64,000 nt of DNA from Phymatolithon calcareum (Eukaryota; Rhodophyta; Florideophyceae; Hapalidiales). Shown here one piece after another: positions 1 to 10,558 of the stretch. The stretch is taken from the NCBI GenBank assembly GCA_977006965.1, contig OZ345363.1:434001-498000 (forward strand). The letters run 5' to 3'. A model generated the notes under the pieces. That model made no database searches and was not told where the DNA came from. It saw only the letters and a program-made list of their open reading frames with translations. Position 1 is the stretch's first letter. Each line of letters begins with the position of its first letter. The position numbers were made by a program, and so were the translations under genes.

Positions 1-59
1 ACGGCGTAACCTCGCGCTCGAGGTTGATCACCACGACCGCTTGTGTTCCCGCAAGGCTA

Positions 60-1200
60 TGGACTGTTCTCCGGGGTGGTCTACATGTTTACTCTGTCTG
101 GTGTCTGGTATCTATTGGGGCTTTTGTTGGCTTGTTTTTTCTAGTCTCTCCCCGCTCTTTTCTTCGCTCTCCTGTGTTGGGCTTTTCTCTCCCATGTGGC
201 GTCGGGTTCTTTTGAGCCTGGCGCTACACCAACCACCCTTTTCAGTGCACTAGGGACTATCTCACTTACAATACAACCGCTATTGGTCAGTGGCTTCCGA
301 TGCGGCTCCTAAATCTGTTTGACGCATAGTACAGCAGTCGAGAAACGGCAAAAAGACAGAGCCGTCGACATTGTAGAGCATCACAGCTTCTCCGAAGAAG
401 GCAAAAATCACTACCATATAGAATCAGATATGCATGTTGAGTAGGTATACATACACATTTGGAAACCTTGACTGCGTGGAGTCGGGCCGAGTCAACGTGT
501 TCCGTCACCGACAGGCGCTCACCAAACCGTTTCTGGCATTTAGAACAGTCCTGGTTTCTTTCTTTGCGGTCTAGGAGTCGTTGAGGAGGAAGAAGACGGT
601 GTCTGGGAATCGTCCTGCAGGAGCTTTCCCAACCGTATCCGCTCTCTTTATTCCCGCCACACAGCCGCCGTCTCCAAGTCATATGCTCCCTTAATTCGTT
701 CCGGCGAGCTGGAGCGCTGCCTTTCATACTGGATTGTGGAGCCACTCATTTGCTTGCATCCAACTCATCGGCGGAAACAGATTTCCCGTGGTCTGAGTCA
801 TCAAATATATCGCTCGATTGAGTCTGGGTATCATACAACTTTTGCCACTGTGCTTGTTCTGTCGATGACCGGTCGCCGATCTCTTGTCTGATGCCTTGCT
901 GAGCCCTTACGAGGGAAGTAGACTCACCTTCCGAAGCTTGACATTCATTCAACTAACAGGCCTCATTTTCAGATTGTCGCTGTTGCCCGCACTACTCCAT
1001 TGCTTCACATCGTCGGACTCCCAATTACCTTTTTCTTCATCTTCAAACGTAATTGTAGCGCCAGGCTCCAAAGAACCCGACGCCAAATGGGAGAGAAAAG
1101 CCCAAGAGAGGAGAGAGAAGAAAAGAGCGGGAGAGACAAGACAAAAGAGGAGGAAAGAAAGACAAGCAAACAAAACCTCCAGGACAAACAGACAGATTAA
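60..1200. repeat. Inverted repeat pair A (about 60-226 and 1056-1200)
   Basis: Read on the minus strand, 1056-1200 closely matches about 80-226 on the plus strand. Both share a pyrimidine-rich stretch followed by GGCTTTTCTCTCCCAT, then GGCGTCGGGTTCTTT and CCTGGCGCTAC. The arms are diverged by substitutions and small indels. No transposase is visible between them. They may be remnants of a mobile element or of two oppositely oriented copies of a dispersed repeat. Confidence 0.75.
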
Positions 1201-2073
1201 GCGTGTAGACGTCGGCGTCGTCCTCCGGCGGCGACCTTGGCTTGGTCGTCGACCTTGAGACAGGCGCGCGAAAAGCGGACAGGGGCCTTGAGCGCGAATG
1301 TCACCGAACTGGCTTGTGCGGCGAAACGGCTGCGGTCAAGAAGGGTTGGGAAGTCACCGACTCCGCGTGGTCGAAGAGATTCGCAGGCGTGACGCGTGTA
1401 GGATCCAAGCACTCGAGCCGAAGTCCAGAAACCTCCGGGACAGGGACGACGTCATCCTCAGACGGAGACCTTGGCTTGGCCGTCGACCTTCGAACGAACG
1501 CACGAAAAAGGGAAAAGGGAACTTGAGCGCAGTTGTCTCCGTGCTGGGTTGCATGACGACGGTTGCGTCCAAGAAGGTTGGGAAGAGCTCCGACTCCGCG
1601 TGGTCGAAGGGCCGTGCAGGCGACGTTGGGCGTGCTACGAGCCGAGCATTCGAGCCGAAATCCAGAACTCCCCCACCTTCCTTTACTCAGAGGAAGGAAC
1701 TAACTAGCTTATATACTACAACCTACGCAAAAGACAGCGATGCAGCGCATAGACACACGAGAGACACGTGCAAGTATGGCCCAACAGATCACCTACCACG
1801 AGCAGCATGAATATCACGATCCAAGTTGTGCGGCGTACAGTCGCGAGAGGAAAAAGAGACCGCCTTGGGACGGCGACATAACAGCGGGCACTACAGTAAT
1901 AATTTAAAGAAACGAGAGACTCGTGGGCTGCAAACAAAGAAAGCACGACTATTCTAATTGCCAGAAACGGTTTGCTGAGCGCTTGTCAGTGACGAAGCAC
2001 GTTGACTCGGCCCGACTCCAAGCAGTCAAGGTTTCCAGATGTGTATGTATACCTACTCAACATGCATATTTGT
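426..2073. repeat. Inverted repeat pair B (426-568 and 1935-2073)
   Basis: The minus strand of 426-568 matches 1935-2073 almost throughout, including GCCAGAAACGGTTTG, CACGTTGACTCGGCCCGACT and GTATGTATACCTACTCAACA. Each arm can be read as a short peptide resembling one half of a C2H2 zinc finger (C-S-K-C-Q-K-R-F...V-T-E-H in the left arm). The first Cys is lost in the right arm and no second His sits at normal spacing. Coding status is therefore doubtful. The pair interlocks with repeat pair A rather than nesting in it. Confidence 0.75.
1217..1676. repeat. Two diverged direct repeats, period about 234 bp
   Basis: The sequences beginning at 1217 and 1451 align over their whole length. Shared blocks are GACCTTGGCTTGG, CCGACTCCGCGTGGTCGAAG and CATTCGAGCCGAA-type ends. 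The region is GC-richer than its flanks. No convincing gene was recognised in it. Confidence 0.7.
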
Positions 2074-2089
2074 ATCTATGTGTTAGAAT

Positions 2090-2967
2090 AGAAATACTAT
2101 CGATATATACCTATGTAGGAGCTCTGCCCATAGAGACTTCTCTCCGGAAAGGGCGTTTCACTTTTTGGAAAGAAAGACGTAAGCGCCAGGTAATGCATAT
2201 CGCTGGACGGAATGTAGTCCTTCTAGCTCTGACGCCGAGTTTGACCTGCTACCCCTCGTCCAAGTAAGACTGGAAACTGCTCTATTCTATCGCATTGTGT
2301 TCGCTGCATTCTTCAATGTGAGGTTCGCAGAGATTCGAACTCCTGCGCTTTCTTCTTTCTTCCCTATTCACGGCGTTTTGAGAGCTGATTGTTATGCCAG
2401 GATTGGTATGGCAATAAAAAGGGATTCTGGAGTTGGCTTGGCACACCGGAGCAACATATGGCAGACAATGCGGTGCTCCTCCATTTAGAGATTTCTGATG
2501 TTCAGCACAAAATCGAGAGTGGGCTCTCTAGGCGTCCAGTTATCTTGGTTAGCATTGTGGACTTTGCTTTTCTTCCGACCTTCAATCCATCTCGGTCTTT
2601 GCAGCTCTTTTCTTAAAAAAGAGCTCCAGAGTCCGAAAGATTATTTTTTAAAAAAAAACTCTGACTCGCCCACGGCGCTTCGGCGCAGAGATGACGTGGG
2701 TCGTTGGAAACTCTCCTCGCACGAATCGCCGAGTGGCAAGGGACGGAAGATTCTGCGTGGCACTGCAAGCGAAACTGTTTTCTTCCTCGAGATCTCATTT
2801 TTATATCAGAGCTAGCTTTCGCCTTGTTCTATGCCACTTCCGTCGGAACAGAGCCTTTGGGTTGAGACAGCATGAAGTCCGCAAGGCCCTGTAGATGTGT
2901 GTTCCCCAAGCTTGAACAGCTGCATTGGTAACTCTCACTATCGACACAGCATGCGGCAGCGCGAAAA
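2090..2967. other. Stretch without a recognised gene
   Basis: Only short unsupported frames are present. A T-arm-like B-box (GTTCGAATC on the minus strand near 2331) is visible, but no acceptor stem or A box fits around it, so it is not called as a tRNA. A/T runs lie near 2615-2660. Confidence 0.4.
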
Positions 2968-2980
2968 GAGCAATCTCAAG

Positions 2981-3422
2981 TTTTTTTTTCCTTTCAAGTT
3001 TATTTAAAAGCCCCACAGACTTCCGAAGATATGGGCAAGGCTTCCTCTGATGCTACCTACCTTTGTGCAGCTCACGAAACGTCCAGCAGAATGGCGGACG
3101 GGAAAACTCAGGACTCAAAGTAGTCCTATCTCAGTCCTCTACGGGATTGTTGGTGCTTGGACTCGACCACTTTCTGCCTTGCATTCTGGGGATTAATACA
3201 GGCCTTCTTCGTTCTCCATGCGTTCTATGAGTGGCTTGCTAAATAGTAAGAGCTCATCTAGTGCCTTTTCTGCTTCCAGTCGTTTTTCTCCTTCAAGTTC
3301 GTACCCTGCTAGCGTGCGTTCAAGGGTCTCCATATGCTCTCTGGCTCTGGTGCCGAATTCTTCAGTCATACTTGTTGTTGACACCTGTGGAAATCTTCCA
3401 CAGGCATACTGCAGCGCGAGTT
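2981..3422 (-). mobile_element. 5'-truncated non-LTR retrotransposon (lineage C) with target-site duplication
   Basis: On the minus strand the sequence encodes the C-terminus of a LINE polyprotein ending in ...MENEEGLY (stop near 3194), then a 3' UTR and a poly(A) tract, seen as T9 at 2981 on the plus strand. The 13-bp direct repeat GAGCAATCTCAAG occurs at 2968-2980 and 3423-3435, as expected for target-primed insertion. A close relative sits at 48,393-48,856 in plus orientation with its own duplication. The helical C-terminal domain is related to those of the larger LINE pieces at 33,658-35,027 and 40,281-41,181. It is a dead fragment lacking the reverse transcriptase. Confidence 0.8.
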
Positions 3423-3854
3423 GAGCAATCTCAAGTGCCAGGGAATGGAGCTGGACTGATTGAACGGTGCGAAACTGATTTTCTTGGAAAATGAATCTCC
3501 TCATAGAATCTCTATCATTGAAGCTACTGTATTTGTTACATCTGGTCGACCTGTGCACTGAAACCTACTAATTGTGGAGGTGCACAATTCGAGGCTGCAC
3601 CGCTTTATGATACTATAGTTCCCAAATTTTTTTGTAATTTTCAGGTCAAGTCCACAGAGTGTCCAGGCCAGCTATCTCTCGATTGTATCTGCATTTGGCC
3701 CGCTCACGCTCGCTCAGAAGCGGGTGCAACTTGTACGCGAACCGAACGAGTGCCGTACAGTACAAGACGCCCAGCCATCAGCACCACAGCCTCGCTTCGC
3801 GTCCGAAAAGCTCGTCTCCACGAAAAAGTGCCAGAAGCGGTGCGTGCGGCCAAC

Positions 3855-4377
3855 ATGGCCGTCCCTTCCTTCCTCTCTGACTACATCGCGCGTCATTACC
3901 GGCGTCTCGTGGTGTGCATGTCCGGCCGCGCGGAGGGCGACGGGTCGCCATCACCGCGACGCGACTCGCGGCGCAGTTCCGGATGCTTTCGAGTCCCGCC
4001 TTCGGAGAACGGTGATGCGCCGCCGCGTGTGGCGCGTATGAGTTCCGGGTGCTTCGGCTCTTTTCACGATGATGACCCCGAGGCTGTGCTGCGTAGGGGT
4101 GAGTTTTTCTTCTTCACGTTGGTTTGCGCAGTGTGAACACACTATTCTAACATTTTAATGAGTTGCAGATGACCCTTTCCGCGGATGCATTGCGCCACGC
4201 AAGTCAGGCCCGCGCCATAGTGGCGACTTTGTCGCCATGGGATGCATGCAGGTGTAGCGTGGACTGGCGGAAACACTTGTTGCTTTTTAGGATGCTAGTC
4301 GCGTAAATGTGCACAGTCTATTCTGTTTAACTTCAATGCAGGTCCGCTCTTCCGCCGTCCGCAGACACACGATGTGA
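3855..4377 (+). CDS. Hypothetical small protein, three exons
   Basis: I propose exons 3855-4098, 4169-4251 and 4342-4377 (120 codons). ATG 3855 lies in a good context (AACATGG). Intron 1 (70 bp) has a GTGAGT donor, a TTCTAAC branch-like site and a TTGCAG acceptor. Intron 2 (90 bp) has GTGTAG, GTTTAAC and TGCAG. Joining them gives one open frame. The product is Arg/Ser/Asp-rich with a short internal repetition (SSGCFRVPP, SSGCFGSFHDDDP, DDPFRGCIAP) and no recognised domain. The exons are GC-richer than the surroundings. An in-frame upstream ATG at 3750 would add 35 residues. The function is unknown. The model rests on splice signals and frame continuity only. Confidence 0.45.
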
Positions 4378-5726
4378 GAGCGCAATTGGGTTCATTCTGC
4401 TTTAGCGAGACGGGGACGGACTGCCACGGGCTCCCACGAGATGTGACGCCGTATGTGGTAGAGCTCTCATACAGGCTGTTACTTGGGAAACCTTGGGAGA
4501 ACAGCTCTGCGCAGCAGACTCTTTAGTCTGTTAGACGTTCAATCGATCTCGTTACAGTTAGGTTTTCTTAATTTTTCTGCTAATTCATCAGTGATATGAT
4601 AATTCTCGAGTTGCATTTGCATCGTACAGCACAGTAGCACGGACCGCCGTCCGTCCCATGACCTTTCATCATGAAATGAAGGATGGACATGAATCATTCA
4701 TGTCCATCCTTCATTTGCATGCATATGACGTGTTCACTTTTCCTTGGGCAAAGATGCGCTCGCCTTGCTGATAAACTGGACGCCCCAGCCCAACGTCAAT
4801 GCGCATCGTAGCCTTAACCTTCACATTGTGGTTTTCGTACTATACTGTACTCTCACCGTGCAATGATGTCAGAAAGTGCAAGGCGGGGCCCGCCGTCACA
4901 GTGAATCGAACAGCGCCGATTATGCTTTATATGTGTCCTCCTGGACTGTCAGTGACATCTATCTTTACGATTACACTCACAAGGCAATCTATGTTTTGAA
5001 CTCACTCGCTTCTCGAATGCACTGGAAAAGAGCATTGCTTTGTCCGTGGTGTGGTGCAATGGTAGTGTGCATATCAATGCACTCAGTGCTTGCGCTTAAT
5101 ATCCTTTCCGGAGAGACTTCTGAGGGTGCAAGGCTTTGCATGGTCTTCATCTCACGTGATCTGTTGTCTACACTTACAAATGCCGATGGAAATGTTAAGC
5201 TCACTGGCTTTTTGATGCATTTCTTCCAAGCCGATGCTATGCTACAGCTTCAAGGAAATGCAATTAGTTGCAATGTCTGTCTGATACAACTTCCCATCTT
5301 TAGAGATCAGTTCTTAACGTCAATGGTGAATGCGCCGTTCTCGTCGAGTTGCGCTGAACGAGCCAGCAATCCAATTATGCTCAAGCGGCCAACCAAGGTG
5401 TCGCCACACGACCTTCCTCCGGGGCAATCCCGACTGCCTGTCCCCTGCGCTCGAACCCTTGCCCTCATTTTCACGGTCAATGCGATACTTAAGCCAAACC
5501 ACAATATCCATCGCAAAGGACAACGCCAAGGCAGTAATCCCTGAGCATCTGGTTGACACTGTGGCGAGCCTGTGGAAACTCATCCCATAAAGGTTTGATT
5601 TATTATCGATATATTACCGATAAGTATCATCAACACAATTGGGCCGCCTTGCTGCACATCGCCGTAAGCGGTGGGCAGCAATTGAACACTTTCTGCCACG
5701 CCTTTCCACCCATCCTCGCTAGTGCA
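4378..5726. other. Intergenic stretch with one weak open frame
   Basis: No recognisable gene was found. An open frame at 4876-5544 (+, 222 codons) has no known motif, and no homology was recognised. It could be chance or an unannotated exon. A 43-bp palindrome at 4674-4716 is listed separately. The frame of the transporter gene is open from 5553, but the preferred start is at 5727. Confidence 0.35.
4674..4716. repeat. Near-perfect 43-bp palindrome
   Basis: The arms 4674-4694 and 4696-4716 are exact reverse complements of 21 bp around a single C at 4695 (centre ...ATGAAT-C-ATTCAT...). It would form a long cruciform or RNA hairpin with a one-base loop. It is flanked by CATGCATATG on the right. 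No gene reads through it. Confidence 0.9.
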
Positions 5727-7106
5727 ATGAGCGCGACCATGTCGAGCAGCCTCGTCTCGGTGCCCTCAAACATGCACGCTTTGAAACGCTGTCTCCCCGA
5801 GCGAGTCGTCGTAGTTCTGCATCTATTCCTCAGCTTCGTCATTTGCAATATGGACCGCATAAATCTCTCCGTTGCCATCGTGCCCATGGGCGACGCGCTT
5901 CACTGGACGTCGACAACGCGCGGCGTAGTGCAAGCCTGTTTCTTCGTCGGATACATGCTCACACAGATCCCGGGCGGCCGCCTTGCGGACAGCATCGGCG
6001 GTCGACGCGTGCTTGCAGCAGGCGTCGCGCTCTGGTCTCTTCTCACTGCACTCACACCGCCCGCGGCGCGCCTCTCTCTGCCCGCCCTGCTCGTCGCGCG
6101 CGCGCTTCTCGGAGTCGCGGAAGGCGTCGCCATGCCGGCGGTCAACGCCGCCGTTGCTGCGTGGATGCCGGCGCAAGAGACGGCTCGTGCGCTTAGTTTT
6201 ATCTACTCCGGCATGTATTCCGGTTCCATTCTTGGTCTCCTGTTGTCGCCGCTCCTCCTCGAGCTTTACTCATGGCCTGCTGTGTTTTACGCTTTTGGGG
6301 CGATAGGCATTCTATGGACTGCTGTGTTCTTCGGCACTACCTACAACTCTCCGGCCGTTTCTAAAACCATCTCGCCGGAGGAACGTGACTACATATTGGT
6401 GAACGCTCCCGCGTCCCGCTCGGAGTACATATCCGTGTCTAATGCAGATATGGAGTTTGGAAAGAGGGAGATCGATGCTCCCACTGCGTCGTCTGTGCCA
6501 CCACTGCGTGAGATTTTTTCGCGACGTTGTGTATGGGCCATTATCGTCGCTCATTTTTGCTGCACGTGGGGCTATTTTGTGCTGCTGACATGGCTACCCT
6601 CATATCTCACCATGCGTTTCGGGCTAGACATTTCCAAATCGGCGCTGCTCTCCACTACGCCGTGGATTTCCATGTTCATTTTCGCAAACATAGGCGGTTA
6701 TATCGCTGATTCTCTCATTGCACGCGGCGTCAATAAGACGTTTGTCCGGAAACTTATGCAGTCACTTGCTTTCGCTGGCCCTGCCTTCTTTCTTTTTCTT
6801 CTATCCCGCGCTGCCCATGCATCGCACGCCATTCTGTACGTCTCCGCTGCTCTCGCGTTTGCCGCCCTCAGCAACAGCGGTGTGTACTCGAATCATCAAG
6901 ATATTGGTCCGCAATGCGCGGGTACCCTCCTTGGCGTTTCCAACACTTTTGCGAGCATACCCGGTATCGTTGGCGTCTCGGTCACCGGCGTCATCCTTGA
7001 TCACACGAATAATAACTGGGCCGCGGTCTTCTACTTGGCTATGGCGTTTTATGGCCTCGGGTTTGTCATATATAACATCTTCGCGACGGCGGAGAAGCAG
7101 TGGTGA
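5727..7106 (+). CDS. SLC17/PHT4-like anion (phosphate) transporter, MFS
   Basis: This is a multipass membrane transporter of the major facilitator superfamily, SLC17/ANTR (PHT4) branch. Its members move phosphate or organic anions, usually Na+- or H+-coupled. The diagnostic motif NMDRINLSVAIVPM follows the first hydrophobic helix. GGRLADSIGGRRVL is the MFS loop 2-3 signature, and WAIIVAHFCCTWGYFVLLTW plus WLPSYL matches the conserved seventh-helix region of the family. About 12 hydrophobic segments are visible with a hydrophilic central loop. The frame is open from 5553, but I prefer ATG 5727 (459 residues), which places a short Ser-rich N-terminus before the first helix. The longer form (517 residues) might carry a targeting peptide. 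No intron is needed. The substrate and the membrane (plastid or plasma) cannot be told from sequence. Confidence 0.85.
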   Translation: MSATMSSSLVSVPSNMHALKRCLPERVVVVLHLFLSFVICNMDRINLSVAIVPMGDALHWTSTTRGVVQACFFVGYMLTQIPGGRLADSIGGRRVLAAGVALWSLLTALTPPAARLSLPALLVARALLGVAEGVAMPAVNAAVAAWMPAQETARALSFIYSGMYSGSILGLLLSPLLLELYSWPAVFYAFGAIGILWTAVFFGTTYNSPAVSKTISPEERDYILVNAPASRSEYISVSNADMEFGKREIDAPTASSVPPLREIFSRRCVWAIIVAHFCCTWGYFVLLTWLPSYLTMRFGLDISKSALLSTTPWISMFIFANIGGYIADSLIARGVNKTFVRKLMQSLAFAGPAFFLFLLSRAAHASHAILYVSAALAFAALSNSGVYSNHQDIGPQCAGTLLGVSNTFASIPGIVGVSVTGVILDHTNNNWAAVFYLAMAFYGLGFVIYNIFATAEKQW

Positions 7107-7655
7107 ATTTGCGACTAGACGAACTATCCGCGTATAGTCACGCGGAAGCTCAAGTTATCAACGACCTGCGTGTGTTTTGCGGCAGCCGTATTTTGAGCAT
7201 GTGTGGTCGCACATTGCATCGAAGTCGGACGCGTGGTGTCGGACATGGTGATGCTATGTGATGTAAGCCTCCTTCGATGCGTGCCCCTCAGGAAATGGAG
7301 GTGCCAATACTGTGCAGCCCTTTCCGCTGCGGACACGATGCACGGACGGACGGACGGTGGGCTGGCATTTCCATGAGACAGTGTACTGTACTGTACAACC
7401 CGCGGGCCGCTTTCCATCGATGAGGTGACGCAAGTTATGAGACGACAGGCTTTTACCGATACCGACTGAGTTGAACAACAGTTGTATCATAGAACTGACC
7501 ACGTATGATATAGCCCCGAGTGCATCGCCCAGTGCAATCTGTCCAAGTTTTCAATTTCAGCCGCCAGCGCACTTGTGGGTCTGCTCTGTCTCCATCGACA
7601 AAGTTGCCCGCATCAGTCCGATTTGTGAGGCAACATGATGCCTTGAATAGGCGCT
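7107..7655. other. Intergenic region
   Basis: No gene was recognised between the transporter and the LRR-like gene. Only short frames and no repeat stand out. It presumably contains the transporter 3' end and the promoter of the next gene. Confidence 0.4.
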
Positions 7656-9284
7656 ATGCCTTCTCCAAGCAGCTCAGAGACTCGGGCGCGTCGCGCTTCC
7701 TCTTTATCACCATGCAGTCAAATCAAGCGGCGAAGAAGTGTAAGTGGAATATATGTGACGGACGAAATGCGGTCTCCCAGCAACGCACCAAGCCAGGATT
7801 GTCCCGTATCTCCTGTGGCACCAGATAGTCCACCTCCATGCATATGTCGCCAAAGTTATTTGGACGTCCTGTCCAGTGAAGCCGTGCAGAACATTGTTCG
7901 ACACATGAGCTCCAAGCCTCGTCATCGCAACTGGAGAAGCTTTGTGGAAACGAGCTCTCTTTTGGCACTCTACCGTGCTGGCGGGCATATTTCGGAGGTT
8001 TGTATGAAGCTGTTTAGGGATGTCACTGTATGTGCGATTTCCTCTGGTGGGGGGGAAAACGGGGATTTTGTTGTGCGTAACATGAACGACGTTGCCAATC
8101 TGATGGACTTTGCTGGTCCCTTTTTGAATAAGGTCACTTTTGCTGCACTGCCGCAAGATCTGAATTCGTGTTCAGTACAATCTAATGTGCACCCGCTCGC
8201 TTTCAAATGTGGCTCTATCAAAACCTTGGATCTCGTTGGCGTTTACAATGATGCTCTCTTCAATCGTATTCTTAAAGAATGCCGCCGCACGCTGGAATCG
8301 CTTTATGTATCCCCGAGATCGAATGAAAACATCAAAGCGATGGTGCGCAACTGTGGTACACTTCGAGATCTCGAGCTTTTTATCAGCGATGAAAACTTTC
8401 CGGACTTCTCTTCCATATGGGCTTCGCTTGGGTCCCGGCTGGAGAAGCTGAAGGTTTGTGGCAGTCGCAAGTTGTATTTAAAGGAGATCCAAGAAATCCA
8501 AACGCATTGCCGCAAACTCCGACATGTCGATATACCTGGCTACCCAAAATCAGTCGCTGATCTGATTGTCTCGTATGGCGATCAACTGGAATATGCGCGA
8601 TTCAGAGTCATGGGCGCAAAATTATACGGGCGAATAATGAAATCCTGTCCGAACGTGATTTGCAGTGCAACGGTAACGAGTGACCTGGTGGCCGTGGCGC
8701 AAGCGGTTGGGCCAAAATTAAAAGAACTCAATATTGGTTTCATTGAGGGAATGTCTCTGACCGGACTAGATGAGGCAATGCAACACTGTTCGAATTTGAA
8801 GACGATTTGTGTCGAGGGCCTACTCTACAAGTCATATGCAGGCCTAATATCAGGATTCTTTTCGAGTCCCAAGCCTCAGTTGGAATCTCTGCAGTTGTGG
8901 GGAGTTTCTGACTCCAGCTGTGCTGATGACCTTGGCTGCATAGCCGCCAGTACTGGAGGGCTTCGTGATTTCACGTTGTCTTGCATTGATCCACCTCCGA
9001 AGGTGTTTCTTGCCCTCGCAAATTCGAACCCTCTTCTTGAAAGGGTTGATATTAATCTCAGACTGAGTGCGACAGCCAAAGATTCTATGTTGGTTGACAT
9101 TTTGGAAACGTTTTCTGTATGCCCTCTTCTGCGTGAATTGTTTATTAATTCACTTTCCAAGGTTCCAGCAGATTTCTTTAATGATCCTGCCGGGTTCAAG
9201 TCGAGAAGCTTAACCAATGCGTACAATCGTTACCGTTTTAAGAAAACTCATGTTTGTGTTTTTGAAAATGAACTGTTTTCTTAA
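7656..9284 (+). CDS. LRR / F-box-like protein
   Basis: Single-exon frame of 542 codons. Residues 1-65 are Ser/Pro/Arg-rich and probably disordered. Around residues 68-90 the segment DVLSSEAVQNIVRHMS looks like a degenerate F-box-type helix pair, followed by PRHRNW. From about residue 125 to the end, irregular leucine-rich repeats follow each other: LKVCGSRKLYL, LRHVDIPG, LKELNIGFIEG, LESLQLWGVSD, LRDFTLSCID, LERVDINL and others. Such proteins usually act as substrate receptors or scaffolds. No catalytic motif is visible. The start at 7656 is the first ATG of the frame, and a later start would only shorten the disordered head. The LRR fold is well supported; the F-box is tentative. Confidence 0.7.
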   Translation: MPSPSSSETRARRASSLSPCSQIKRRRSVSGIYVTDEMRSPSNAPSQDCPVSPVAPDSPPPCICRQSYLDVLSSEAVQNIVRHMSSKPRHRNWRSFVETSSLLALYRAGGHISEVCMKLFRDVTVCAISSGGGENGDFVVRNMNDVANLMDFAGPFLNKVTFAALPQDLNSCSVQSNVHPLAFKCGSIKTLDLVGVYNDALFNRILKECRRTLESLYVSPRSNENIKAMVRNCGTLRDLELFISDENFPDFSSIWASLGSRLEKLKVCGSRKLYLKEIQEIQTHCRKLRHVDIPGYPKSVADLIVSYGDQLEYARFRVMGAKLYGRIMKSCPNVICSATVTSDLVAVAQAVGPKLKELNIGFIEGMSLTGLDEAMQHCSNLKTICVEGLLYKSYAGLISGFFSSPKPQLESLQLWGVSDSSCADDLGCIAASTGGLRDFTLSCIDPPPKVFLALANSNPLLERVDINLRLSATAKDSMLVDILETFSVCPLLRELFINSLSKVPADFFNDPAGFKSRSLTNAYNRYRFKKTHVCVFENELFS

Positions 9285-9816
9285 ACCTATGCCGTGATGG
9301 TGAGAAACAGATTATCTATTGGCCGGGTTGCCAAGGTAACACTGAATACATAACTGTCGTGCAAGCTTTTCATCAGCGCATATTCCGATAGCGCCCACTC
9401 CCCTATTCCTGGAGAGCTATGACAGTAGTGTCCCGTGGAAGCCAAATCCTCACCGCAACTTTTTGGACAATCTAATTTCTGTGCCGTTGGACAACAAGCA
9501 GTTTGCCGCTTTGATAAGGTCACCATATCGTTCTTGATAATAGCAAATCGCTTAATGTCAATGACGTCAAATAGATTGTCTGCGTATCTATTTATCAGGC
9601 TGGGAACGTAAAATTGCGCGTCACAACAGTTGTGGAGGCTTTTCATCGCGGCACAGTATGCGTCTTTTTCGACTGGCGAGATTTAACCATACGACTTTCG
9701 TAGTTCCTTCTTCGCGCATGCATTTTCCGATAATGACTAGGGATGGGGCGTGTGTGACCGACGCCCTGGGATTTCGATGGCGACCTTGAAGCCGCGACCG
9801 CCTGTGGTAACACTGA
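9285..9816. other. Intergenic region
   Basis: Nothing convincing is encoded here. A TGA at 9814 precedes the H2A-like frame. If a helix-1 segment of that histone exists it would lie here, but no in-frame candidate was found. Confidence 0.35.
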
Positions 9817-9843
9817 TGGCAAAGGGCTGGCTGGGTGCTTGCT

Positions 9844-10062
9844 ATGTTTCGTGTCCCATACATTGCCGATTGTGTGGAAACGTTGGTGGTGATGGTGCTG
9901 GCACAGGCAAGCGTCGAGCATGTTGGACAGGCGACGGCAGAGATTGCGCGTAATATAGAGCACACCAGAGTATCTTCGCATATTATACCGAGAGCGGGGA
10001 CTAGCGCGATGATCGCGACTATGGATGAATACATTGGCAATCTCATGACCAACACTAAATAA
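9844..10062 (+). pseudogene. H2A-like histone-fold fragment
   Basis: The 72-residue frame from ATG 9844 resembles the C-terminal two thirds of the histone H2A fold. VPYIADCVETLVVMVL corresponds to the start of H2A helix 2 (VYLAAVLEYL...), and ARNIEHTR to ARDNKKTR. IIPR is identical, and SAMIATMDEYIGNLM occupies the place of helix 3 (...LAIRNDEELNKLL). Extra residues (about a dozen in helix 2 and VSSH before IIPR) distinguish it. The first helix (PVGR...RFLKKG in H2A), the acidic patch and the docking tail are not found in frame upstream. Either the 5' part is lost, making this a pseudogene, or it lies in an exon I cannot define. Alternatively the likeness is fortuitous. It was recognised by eye only. 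Confidence 0.35.
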
Positions 10063-10558
10063 TGTTGCGTGTCCGGTCATGCAACTTCCCCGCAAGACTC
10101 ACCGGCGACACGAGCGATGCTATATGCTGTCGTGACACAGATGTACAGTGCGTTGCAGATACCGACAAGTCTCATACCTGCACCAATGTTTCTTCATTGT
10201 GAATGGCAGCGTCGCCCGTACGCAAGTGAGGATGGGCTAAGGTGAAGGACTGAAGCAGGAGAAGAAGGCGCTGGCGGACGCGTTATCCGCGATGGCGTTG
10301 GATGTGTTGCAAGGCAGGTCGCCGTCACGTGTGGTTACGGCAGGAATGCATGACAAAATATGCCGGGGCTTTGTTGTACCCAGCATAACCTCCGTTCGCC
10401 GTGGTGTTTCACCGCACAACCGTCCTGTCTGTACGCTTGGGGGTTGGAGCATCTGGCTGCATGTGCCGGCTAGAAGCGACGCAACTACTGACATAAACGA
10501 TTCAATTGTGTTAAGTACATTTTATTACATGATAAGGAGTCGGACAAAGCAAATCCTT
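10063..10558. other. Region between H2A-like relic and SMC4 3' end
   Basis: A plus-strand frame from about 10,241 (first ATG 10,292) to 10,657 overlaps the 3' end of SMC4 antisense and has no recognised domain. I treat it as non-coding. The 3' UTR of SMC4 must lie here. Confidence 0.35.

Noticed and set aside
287-745. 152-codon minus-strand frame with a C2H2-like finger
   Set aside because: The finger lacks a second His at normal spacing, the related arm at 1935-2073 has lost a Cys, and the segment is an inverted repeat, so I treat it as repeat DNA.
2311-2400. tRNA gene suggested by GTTCGAATC on the minus strand
   Set aside because: No matching acceptor stem, D arm or A box could be folded around it.
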